Shown here in pieces: positions 55,235-62,543 of a DNA stretch of 64,000 nucleotides. The position numbers were made by a program, and so were the translations under genes. The number at the start of each line of letters is the position of its first letter. The stretch's first letter is position 1. The DNA is from Amycolatopsis sp. WQ 127309 (GTDB lineage Bacteria; Actinomycetota; Actinomycetes; Mycobacteriales; Pseudonocardiaceae): positions 5,779,001-5,843,000 of the forward strand of contig NZ_CP095481.1 in NCBI RefSeq assembly GCF_023023025.1, read 5' to 3'. Under the pieces are notes generated by a model. That model saw only the letters and a program-made list of their open reading frames with translations, did not search any database and was not told the DNA's origin.

Positions 55235-57106
55235 GTGGACAACACCTGGGCACTGCTCAGCTCGGCGATGCGCGCCAACGACGTGCCGAAGGCGCTGACC
55301 CGCGGCACGTTCAAGCGCGTCGCCCGCTTCGCCCGGCCGCACTGGCGGTCGTTGCTGATCTTCCTCGTGTTCACCGTCATCTCGGCGGTGCTCGCGGTGA
55401 CGACGCCGGTCCTGGCCGGCAAGGTGGTCGACGCGATCGTCGGCGGGCACGACCTGTCCGTCGTGATCTGGCTGGCGATCGTGATCGCCGGGCTCGCGAT
55501 CGCCGACGCCGGCTTCGGCCTGATCGAGCGGTGGCAGTCCGCGCGCATCGGCGAGGGCATCATCTACGACCTGCGCCGCGCGGTGTTCGAGCACGTGCAG
55601 CGCATGCCGATCGCGTTCTTCACCCGCACCCGCACGGGTGCGCTGGTCTCCCGGCTCAACAACGACGTCATCGGCGCGCAGCGGACGTTCACCGCGACGC
55701 TGTCCGGCCTGGTCACCAACGTCATCCAGCTGGTGCTGTCGCTGGCCGTCATGCTCACGCTGTCCTGGCAGGTCACGCTGGTCGCGCTGGTGCTGCTGCC
55801 GATCTTCGTGCTGCCCGCGCGCCGGCTCGGCCGCCGGATGGCCGGGCTGCAGCGGGAGTCCGCGAACCTCAACGCCGGCATGACCACGCAGATGACCGAG
55901 CGGTTCTCGGCGCCGGGCGCCACGCTCGTCAAGCTCTTCGGGCACCCGGTGCAGGAGGCCGACGACTTCGGCGTGCGCGCCGGGCGGGTGCGCGACATCG
56001 GCATCCGGACCGCGATGCTGACCCGCTGGTTCATGACCAGCCTGACGCTCGTCTCGGCGCTGGCGCAGGCGCTGGTCTACGGCCTCGGCGGGTACCTCGC
56101 GCTGACCGGCCAGCTGGCGCCGGGCACCGTCGTCGCCCTGGCGCTGCTGCTGACCCGGCTCTACGCGCCGCTGACCGCGCTGGCCAACGTCCGCGTCGAC
56201 GTGATGACCGCGCTGGTCTCGTTCGAGCGCGTCTTCGAGGTGCTCGACATCGACCCGATGATCAAGGAGAAGCCGGACGCCTTGGTGCTGCCGCCTTCGG
56301 AAGGCGTTTCGGTCGAGTTCTCCGACGTCCGCTTCGGTTACCCCGCCGCGGACCGGTACTCGCTGGCGTCGCTGGAAGACGTCGCCACGCTCGACCACCG
56401 CGGCGGCGAAGAGGTGCTGCACGGCATCTCGTTCCGCGCCGAGGCGGGCCAGATGGTCGCGCTGGTCGGGTCGTCGGGCGCGGGGAAGTCGACGATCGCG
56501 TCGCTGCTGCCGCGGCTCTACGACGTCGACTCGGGCACGGTGCGGGTGTCCGATGTGGACGTCCGGGACCTGAGTTTCGCTTCGCTGCGGCACACCGTCG
56601 GCGTCGTGACGCAGGACGGGCACCTGTTCCACGAGACGATCCGCGCCAACCTGGCCTACGCGCGCCCGGACGTCACCGACGACGAGATCTGGGAAGCGCT
56701 GGAGCGAGCCCGGCTCGGCGAGCTGGTGCACTCCCTGCCCGACGGCCTCGAGACCACGGTGGGGGAGCGCGGGTACCGGCTCTCCGGCGGTGAGCGCCAG
56801 CGGCTGACCATCGCGCGGCTGCTGCTCGCGCAGCCCAAGGTCGTCGTCCTCGACGAGGCGACCGCGCACCTGGACTCCGAGTCCGAGGCCGCGGTCGGCG
56901 AAGCCCTGACGCACGCACTGGCGGGCCGCACGGCCCTGGTCATCGCGCACCGCCTCTCGACGGTCCGCGCCGCCGACCAGATCCTGGTCCTGGAGCACGG
57001 CGAGATCGTCGAGCGCGGCACGCACGACGAGCTCCTGGCCGCGAACGGCCGCTACGCGACCCTCCACGCCACCCAGTTCGCCGACCAGGAACCCGCCGTC
57101 GCGTGA
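55235..57106 (+). CDS. ABC exporter, fused membrane and ATPase domains
   Basis: 623 residues from GTG 55235 (GGGGG seven bases upstream). Six-helix type IV exporter membrane domain (about 30-325), then an ATPase with Walker A GSSGAGKST, Q-loop VTQDGHLF, signature LSGGERQR, Walker B VVVLDEATAHLD and H-loop IAHRLST. Half-transporter: a homodimer is expected, as no partner is adjacent. Lipid or drug export is likely; substrate unknown. Its stop codon lies at the start of a repeat array. Confidence 0.92.
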   Translation: MDNTWALLSSAMRANDVPKALTRGTFKRVARFARPHWRSLLIFLVFTVISAVLAVTTPVLAGKVVDAIVGGHDLSVVIWLAIVIAGLAIADAGFGLIERWQSARIGEGIIYDLRRAVFEHVQRMPIAFFTRTRTGALVSRLNNDVIGAQRTFTATLSGLVTNVIQLVLSLAVMLTLSWQVTLVALVLLPIFVLPARRLGRRMAGLQRESANLNAGMTTQMTERFSAPGATLVKLFGHPVQEADDFGVRAGRVRDIGIRTAMLTRWFMTSLTLVSALAQALVYGLGGYLALTGQLAPGTVVALALLLTRLYAPLTALANVRVDVMTALVSFERVFEVLDIDPMIKEKPDALVLPPSEGVSVEFSDVRFGYPAADRYSLASLEDVATLDHRGGEEVLHGISFRAEAGQMVALVGSSGAGKSTIASLLPRLYDVDSGTVRVSDVDVRDLSFASLRHTVGVVTQDGHLFHETIRANLAYARPDVTDDEIWEALERARLGELVHSLPDGLETTVGERGYRLSGGERQRLTIARLLLAQPKVVVLDEATAHLDSESEAAVGEALTHALAGRTALVIAHRLSTVRAADQILVLEHGEIVERGTHDELLAANGRYATLHATQFADQEPAVA

Positions 57107-57222
57107 TCAGGCCCGGAACCCGCGTGATCGAGCCCGGAACTCACGTGATTGGAGCCGTAACTCGCGAGTTACGGCTCTGATCACGCGGGTCACGGCTCTG
57201 ATCACGCGAGTTCCGGGTTCCG
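57103..57222. repeat. Palindromic array of 21-bp GTGATC...ACTC units
   Basis: GTGATC begins units at 57103, 57124 and 57145 (21-bp period). The complementary GATCAC ends units at 57184 and 57205, also 21 apart, followed by a partial one. The centre is a 26-bp perfect palindrome (57152-57177, GAGCCGTAACTCG arms). The whole fills the gap between two convergent genes, so it can fold into nested hairpins and probably ends both transcripts. Confidence 0.8.
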
Positions 57223-57223
57223 G

Positions 57224-57952
57224 CTAGCGGAGCTGGGGGACCAGCTCGCTGTACTTGGCCAGCAGGGACTTGTTGGCCTCGTCGCCGCCCTCGACGTTGG
57301 AGCTGCGCCACAGCGGGACGTCGAGGCCCTCGGCGGTGCCGCGGTCGTAGACCTGGGCCAGCACGAGGTTCCACAGGAACGCGTTGACCACAGTGGACAG
57401 CGGCGCGGTGCGCGGGGCGTCCGGCGGGTAGCTCGCGTCGCCCGGGATCACCAGCGAGTCGAGCACCACGGTGCCCTGCTCGACCAGCGTGCTCGACGAT
57501 CGCCGCGGCGCCGCGGCCACACAGGCCCGCGACGTGATGGCGATGACGGCCGCGCCGCGCTCGCGCGCCCCGATGCACAGCTCGACCGGGTACGGGTTGG
57601 ACCCGGACGTCGAGAACACGACCAGCACGTCGTCCGGGCCCGGCGCGCGCTCGGCGAGCACCTCCTCGGCGAGGCCGGTGCGGCGCTCGGTCGTGGTGCT
57701 GTGCACCGCGCCGTGCAGCGGCAGCAGCTCCGGGTGGTACAGCGGGTAGACGCACGCCAGCCCGCCGGCCCGGTAGAACGTCTCGGCGACGGCCGCCAGC
57801 GAGTGCCCGGCGCCGGCGGTATAGACCAGTGCGTCGGCCCGGATCACCCCCAGCACCAGATCGGCCGCGGCCCGCACTGCTTCGGCGTTGGCCTGCTCGA
57901 CGTCCGCCAGCTGCTTGGCGACACTGCCCGAGATGTCCGTGGCGCTCACCAC
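57224..57952 (-). CDS. SIS-domain (sugar isomerase-type) protein
   Basis: 242 residues. SIS fold binding phosphosugars: VYTAGAGHSLAAVAETFYRAGG (about 43-64) and VLVVFSTSGSNPYPVELCIGARERGAAVIAITSRA. Resembles the uncharacterised SIS proteins near sugar operons, but no such genes are here. Several GTGs are possible; 57952 sits six bases after GGAAGG, 57949 nine bases after. C-terminal GGDEANKSLLAKY is conserved-looking. Substrate unknown. Confidence 0.82.
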   Translation of the reverse strand: MVSATDISGSVAKQLADVEQANAEAVRAAADLVLGVIRADALVYTAGAGHSLAAVAETFYRAGGLACVYPLYHPELLPLHGAVHSTTTERRTGLAEEVLAERAPGPDDVLVVFSTSGSNPYPVELCIGARERGAAVIAITSRACVAAAPRRSSSTLVEQGTVVLDSLVIPGDASYPPDAPRTAPLSTVVNAFLWNLVLAQVYDRGTAEGLDVPLWRSSNVEGGDEANKSLLAKYSELVPQLR

Positions 57953-58082
57953 ACCCACCCTTCCGTCGGTGATCGGGCGCCGAATCTACCGCGAAGATGG
58001 TGGTACGCGGTGGAATAGCCGGGTGGCGTATCCAGGTTGATCCGGATGCGGGTAGCGAGTCCCGGACAGTGGGAGGGCGTGG

Positions 58083-58775
58083 GTGAGCGAGGCAGAACCG
58101 GCGGTGGCGGTGTGGCCGGCGCGCGGGCGGACCGAAGCGGTCGTGCTCGTGCTGCACGGCGGCGCGGAGCACGGCACGGGCGGCGTCCCGCCCTGGAAGC
58201 TCGCCCACCTGCGGATGGTGCCGATCGCGCGCGCCCTGCACCGGGCCGGGCGCAAGCACGGCGTCGAGGTGCGGCTGCTGCGCAACCGCCGCTACGGCTG
58301 GAACGCACCCGCCATGGACCCGATCCAGGACGCCCGCTGGGCCCTCGACCGCATCCACGCCGACCACCCCGGCCTGCCGGTGGTGCTGGTCGGGCACTCG
58401 ATGGGCGGCCGGGTGGCGCTGCGCGTGGCCGACGACCCGGCCGTGCGCGGGGTCTGCGCCCTGGCCCCGTGGACGCCGCGGGGCGAGCCGGTCGGGGCCG
58501 TCGCCGGGCGCTCGGTGCTCGTCGTGCACGGCACCCGCGACCGGATGACCAGCCCGGTCGAGTCCCACGCCTTCGCCGAACGCGCCGAGGGCGTCGCCGC
58601 CCGGGTGGCCCGGTTCGAGATCGCCAACGAGGGCCACGCGATGCTTCGCCGCTCTTCCGTCTGGACCCGGCTGGCAATTGCTTTCACAATGGAAGTAATC
58701 GCCGGGAGCACCGACGACACACTCACGGGCGCGTGGGCCGCGCCGGGACCCGAGCGGCTCCGAATACCCGTGTGA
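58083..58775 (+). CDS. Alpha/beta-hydrolase
   Basis: 230 residues from GTG 58083 (GGAGGG upstream). Nucleophile Ser106 in VLVGHSMGGRV, acid in VVHGTRDRMTSP, His in ANEGHAMLRR; oxyanion-type LHGGAEHG at about 24-31. No signal peptide. Monoacylglycerol-lipase-like size, exact substrate unknown. No cotranscribed partner is obvious; a cyclopropane synthase family gene follows after 95 bp. Confidence 0.88.
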   Translation: MSEAEPAVAVWPARGRTEAVVLVLHGGAEHGTGGVPPWKLAHLRMVPIARALHRAGRKHGVEVRLLRNRRYGWNAPAMDPIQDARWALDRIHADHPGLPVVLVGHSMGGRVALRVADDPAVRGVCALAPWTPRGEPVGAVAGRSVLVVHGTRDRMTSPVESHAFAERAEGVAARVARFEIANEGHAMLRRSSVWTRLAIAFTMEVIAGSTDDTLTGAWAAPGPERLRIPV

Positions 58776-58870
58776 CACCACCCCGAACAGGGCATTCGAC
58801 GAAGGGCGCCGCGGGGGTGCGGCAATTAGGATCGAGCACCGGCGCACCAGGCCGGCCGGAGGGAGAACCC

Positions 58871-60124
58871 GTGACCACCTCGAGTGTCGACCGCGCGTCG
58901 ACTCAGGACGTCCCCGACGAAAACCGGTGGCCGGGGCTGGCCGCCCCGCCGCACTCCGCACTGCGCGCGCGGATCGCCGCGAGCCTGTTCCGCCGCGCGG
59001 TCCGCCCGCTCGACGTCCGGGTGACGTTCCCGGACGGGACGGTGCTGGGCAACGGCGGGCCGGAAGCGCCCGAGATGCGGATCCTGCGCCCGGAGGCCTT
59101 CTTCCACCGCCTCGGCGTCGACGCCAAGATCGGCTTCGGCGAGTCCTACATGGCGGGTGACTGGGTCGCGTCCGACCTGGCCGAGGTGCTGACGCCGTTC
59201 GCGGCGCGGATGGCCACGCTCGTGCCGCCGGTGCTGCAGAAGTTCCGGAAGATCGCCGAGCGCACCCAGCCGCCGTCCGAGGAGAACAGCCTCGAAGGCG
59301 CGCGGGCCAACATCCACCGGCACTACGACCTGTCGAACGACCTGTTCGGCACGTTCCTCGACGAGTCGATGATGTACTCCTCGGCGTTGTTCGGCCCGGC
59401 CGACGACCTCACCGCCGCCCAGCACCGCAAGATCGACAGCGTGCTGGACTACGCCGGGGTCCGCGCGGGCAGCGAGGTCCTCGAAATCGGTACCGGATGG
59501 GGTGAACTCGCAATCCGCGCCGCCGCGCGCGGCGCGACCGTCACGTCGCTCACCATCTCGGAGGAGCAGCGCGCGCTGGCCACCGAGCGCATCGTCGCGG
59601 CGGGCTTCGGCGACCGCGTCGAGGTGAAGCTGTGCGACTACCGCGAGTCGAGCGGGCAGTTCGACGCCGTGGTCAGCGTCGAGATGATCGAGGCCGTCGG
59701 CGCGTCCTACTGGCCGGCGTTCTACTCGACCATCGGCGAGCGGCTGCGCCCCGGCGGCCGGTTCGGGCTGCAGGCCATCACCATGGACCACGACCGGATG
59801 ATGGCGTCGTCGCGCGCCTACACCTGGATCCACAAGTACATCTTCCCCGGCGGCATCATCCCGTCGGTGCGCTCGATCGAGGACGGCCTGGTGGAGAACA
59901 CCCGGCTCAGGCTGGCCGGGATGCGCGAGTTCGGCCAGGACTACGCCCACACGCTACGGTTGTGGCGCGAACGGTTCCTGCACCGCTGGACCGACATCGC
60001 CGGGTTCGGGTTCGACGACGTCTTCCGCCGGATGTGGGAGTTCTACCTGGCCTATTCCGAGGCCGGGTTCCGCTCCGGCTACCTCAAGGTCCACCAGTTC
60101 GGTTACGAGGTGACCGACAAGTAA
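58871..60124 (+). CDS. Cyclopropane-fatty-acyl-phospholipid synthase family methyltransferase
   Basis: 417 residues from GTG 58871 (GGAGGGAGA upstream). N-terminal lipid-binding region with FGESYMAGDW, then ANIHRHYDLSNDLFGTFLDESMMYSSALF and the SAM motif VLEIGTGWGELAIRAA; later SVEMIEAVG and FGQDYAHTLRLWRERF. Methylates or cyclopropanates unsaturated phospholipid chains; the desaturase at 15094 could supply such chains. The YSS in place of YSC is found in many family members. A perfect hairpin terminator follows. Confidence 0.92.
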   Translation: MTTSSVDRASTQDVPDENRWPGLAAPPHSALRARIAASLFRRAVRPLDVRVTFPDGTVLGNGGPEAPEMRILRPEAFFHRLGVDAKIGFGESYMAGDWVASDLAEVLTPFAARMATLVPPVLQKFRKIAERTQPPSEENSLEGARANIHRHYDLSNDLFGTFLDESMMYSSALFGPADDLTAAQHRKIDSVLDYAGVRAGSEVLEIGTGWGELAIRAAARGATVTSLTISEEQRALATERIVAAGFGDRVEVKLCDYRESSGQFDAVVSVEMIEAVGASYWPAFYSTIGERLRPGGRFGLQAITMDHDRMMASSRAYTWIHKYIFPGGIIPSVRSIEDGLVENTRLRLAGMREFGQDYAHTLRLWRERFLHRWTDIAGFGFDDVFRRMWEFYLAYSEAGFRSGYLKVHQFGYEVTDK

Positions 60125-60151
60125 CCTCCCGCGGCCAACCCGACCCCGGTG

Positions 60152-60180
60152 CCGCACGTCCTCCTTGCGAGGACGTGCGG
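60152..60180 (+). terminator. Hairpin after the cyclopropane synthase gene
   Basis: Perfect 12-bp stem CCGCACGTCCTC / GAGGACGTGCGG with loop CTTGC, 27 bases after the stop; followed by TTGACT, which may be the -35 of the LCP gene. Confidence 0.7.
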
Positions 60181-60228
60181 TTGACTGACGAAGACACGTT
60201 TGTCCGAATCGGGATTGGGTGATGGGTG

Positions 60229-61434
60229 ATGACGTACCGTGGCGATGACGGCGGCCGCCGGATGCCCCCGCCGCGGCCGCCCGCCGGCCGCTCCCGGGAC
60301 CACCAGCGCGCGCAGATGATGCCGCTGCCCGGCCGGGGCCAGAGCCCCTACGACGAGCGCACCCGCCCGATGGGCACCCGCGAGCCGGAGTACATGCCGC
60401 CCCAGGGCCCGCCGCCGCGTCAGCAACCGCCGAACCGGGGTGAGGACTACCCGCCGTCACGGCCGCCGCGCCGGCGTCGCCGCTGGGGTTTCGGCCGGAT
60501 CCTGCTGACGCTGCTGCTGGTGTTCGTGGTGTTCTTCGCCGGCATCTGGGTCTACCTGGAGTTCTCGATCAAGCGCGTCGACGCGCTGGCCGACTACGAC
60601 GGCCGTCCGGTCGCCGCGGCCGGCACCAACTGGCTGATCGTCGGCTCGGACAGCCGTGAGGGCCTCACCACGGCCGACGAGGAGAACCTCGCCACGGGTG
60701 ACGTCGCGGCCGCCGGCGGCCAGCGCACCGACACGATCATGGTCGCGCACCTGCCGGACAACTCCACGAAGCCGACGCTGCTCTCCCTGCCGCGCGACTC
60801 CCAGGTGAAGATCCCGGGCCACGGCACGAACAAGATCAACGCGGCGTTCTCGCTCGGCGGGCCGAAGCTGCTCGCGCAGACCGTCGAAGGCGCCACCGGC
60901 CTGCACATCGACCACTACGCGGAGATCGGCTTCGGCGGGTTCGCGAAGATCGTCGAAGCGATCGGCGGCGTCGAGATGTGCATCGACAAGGACATGAACG
61001 ACACGGTGACGGGCATCAGCATCAAGGCCGGCTGCCCCCAGACCCTCGACGGCCGCGAGGCGCTGGGCTTCGTCCGGATGCGCCACAGCGACGCGACCCC
61101 GCGCTCGGACCTCGACCGCGTCGCCAACCAGCGCAAGTTCATCGGCGCGCTGGTCAGCCAGATCGCCAGCCCCGGCACGCTGCTCAACCCGTTCGACTTC
61201 TTCCCGCTGCTGTCCGCGGCGCCGGACGCGCTGACCATGGACTCCGGCGACCACGTGCACAACCTCGCCGGCCTGGCGATCGCGATGCGCGGCATCTCCT
61301 CCGGCGGCGTGGTGACCACGACGGTCCCGGTGACCAGCGGGTCGGCGGAGAACTGGGACAAGAACAAGTCGAAGCAGCTGTTCGACGCGCTGAAGAACGA
61401 CACCGAGGTGCCCGATTCGGTCATCGTGAACTAA
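60229..61434 (+). CDS. LytR-CpsA-Psr family cell-wall glycopolymer ligase
   Basis: 401 residues. Cytoplasmic Pro/Arg-rich tail (to about 84), one membrane span (about 88-109), external LCP domain with LIVGSDSREG, RTDTIMVAHLPDNSTKPTLLSLPRDSQV, NKINAAFSLGG and RMRHSDATPRSDLDRVANQRKF, containing the Arg/Asp residues that bind polyprenyl phosphate. Attaches arabinogalactan or similar polymers to peptidoglycan. ATG 60229, or the GTG three bases earlier. Continues the envelope theme with mptB and GT87. Confidence 0.93.
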   Translation: MTYRGDDGGRRMPPPRPPAGRSRDHQRAQMMPLPGRGQSPYDERTRPMGTREPEYMPPQGPPPRQQPPNRGEDYPPSRPPRRRRRWGFGRILLTLLLVFVVFFAGIWVYLEFSIKRVDALADYDGRPVAAAGTNWLIVGSDSREGLTTADEENLATGDVAAAGGQRTDTIMVAHLPDNSTKPTLLSLPRDSQVKIPGHGTNKINAAFSLGGPKLLAQTVEGATGLHIDHYAEIGFGGFAKIVEAIGGVEMCIDKDMNDTVTGISIKAGCPQTLDGREALGFVRMRHSDATPRSDLDRVANQRKFIGALVSQIASPGTLLNPFDFFPLLSAAPDALTMDSGDHVHNLAGLAIAMRGISSGGVVTTTVPVTSGSAENWDKNKSKQLFDALKNDTEVPDSVIVN

Positions 61435-61475
61435 ATGGCGCGCGCGGCGGGTCCCGGCCGGGGCACCATGGATCG

Positions 61476-62003
61476 ATGGAGACCCCGGCCGAGACCTACC
61501 GCGACGGTGACCTGACGCTGACCCGCTGGCACCCCGGCGACCGCGATCTCTTGACCGCGCTCGTCAGCGGCTCCCTCGAGCAGCTGGGGCCGTGGCTGAT
61601 CTGGGCGACCGGTGGCTACACGTCGGACGACTCCTCGGAGTTCCTCCGGCTGACCGCGAAGCGCTGGGAGAGCGCCGAAGCGTACGAGTACGCGGTCGGC
61701 GTCGACGGCGAGGTGGCGGGCGGCGTCGGCGTGATGACGCGCGACGGCGGTGCCGAGATCGGCTACTGGCTGGCCCGGGGCTGGACCGGCCGCGGCCTGA
61801 TGACCCGGAGCGTCGCGCTGCTGACGGCGGAGGCGTTCCGCCTCGGCGCCGGCTACGTCGAGATCATGCACGACGAGCTGAACGCGCGCAGCCGGGCGTT
61901 GCCCGCCCGGCTGGGGTTCACGAAGGTGCGCGAGGAACCGGCGGAGAAGCCGCTGGCGCCGTCGTGCACCGGCACGAACCACGTGTGGCGGCTCGAGGCC
62001 TAG
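61476..62003 (+). CDS. GNAT-family N-acetyltransferase (RimJ-like)
   Basis: 175 residues. Acetyl-CoA fold with EIGYWLARGWTGRGLMTRSVALLTAEAF and EIMHDELNARSRALPARLGF, closest in style to ribosomal-protein or amino-acid acetyltransferases. Substrate unknown. Overlaps the convergent bcp stop by four bases. Confidence 0.88.
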   Translation: METPAETYRDGDLTLTRWHPGDRDLLTALVSGSLEQLGPWLIWATGGYTSDDSSEFLRLTAKRWESAEAYEYAVGVDGEVAGGVGVMTRDGGAEIGYWLARGWTGRGLMTRSVALLTAEAFRLGAGYVEIMHDELNARSRALPARLGFTKVREEPAEKPLAPSCTGTNHVWRLEA

Positions 62004-62461
62004 GAGACCTTGTTGCGCTCCCGCAGCACCTTCAGCGCCTGATCGGCGTGGACGGTGAAGTTCAGCTCGCTCTTGATCTTCTCGAGGATCCGGCGGTCCT
62101 CGCCGATCACGAAGGTCGCGCGCTTCGCGTGCAGGGGCAGGAGCCTGCGCCACACGCCGAACTGCTTGGCGACCTCACCCTCCACATCGGACAGCAGCGG
62201 GTAGTCGAAGTCGTTGGCCGCGGAGAACTGCCGCTGTTTGGTGACGCCGTCCGGGCTGATCCCGACCCGGTGCGCGCCGACCTCGGCGAACTCCGCGGCG
62301 AGGTCGCGGAAGTGGCAGCTCTCGGCGGTGCACCCGCCGGTCATCGCGGCCGGGTAGAAGAACAGCACCACCGGTCCGGTGGCCAGGAAGTCCGAGAGCT
62401 TGCGCTCCTGGCCCTGGTCGTCGGGCAGCGTGAAATCGGGGGCGAGGTCTCCGGCGTCCAT
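62000..62461 (-). CDS. bcp: Thiol peroxidase, Bcp/PrxQ peroxiredoxin
   Basis: 153 residues. Peroxidatic Cys44 and resolving Cys49 in MTGGCTAESCHFRD, the PrxQ pattern; VLFFYPAAMT and the ISPDGVTKQRQF segment complete the thioredoxin fold. Reduces hydroperoxides in the cytosol. Clear Bcp length. AAGGGA before the ATG. Confidence 0.94.
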   Translation of the reverse strand: MDAGDLAPDFTLPDDQGQERKLSDFLATGPVVLFFYPAAMTGGCTAESCHFRDLAAEFAEVGAHRVGISPDGVTKQRQFSAANDFDYPLLSDVEGEVAKQFGVWRRLLPLHAKRATFVIGEDRRILEKIKSELNFTVHADQALKVLRERNKVS

Positions 62462-62543
62462 GGAGGTCCCTTCTCGTCGGCGGCAGAACCCATCCTGCCC
62501 GTCCTTCGGAGCCGACGTACGACCGGCTTGGTCGAGATCCGCG

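Noticed and set aside
54815..57067. 750-codon frame antisense to marR and the ABC exporter
   Set aside because: No start signals or recognisable domain; sense genes are certain.
58037..58870. Long N-terminal extension of the cyclopropane synthase family gene
   Set aside because: It is the shadow of the alpha/beta-hydrolase gene in another frame; GTG 58871 has GGAGGGAGA upstream.
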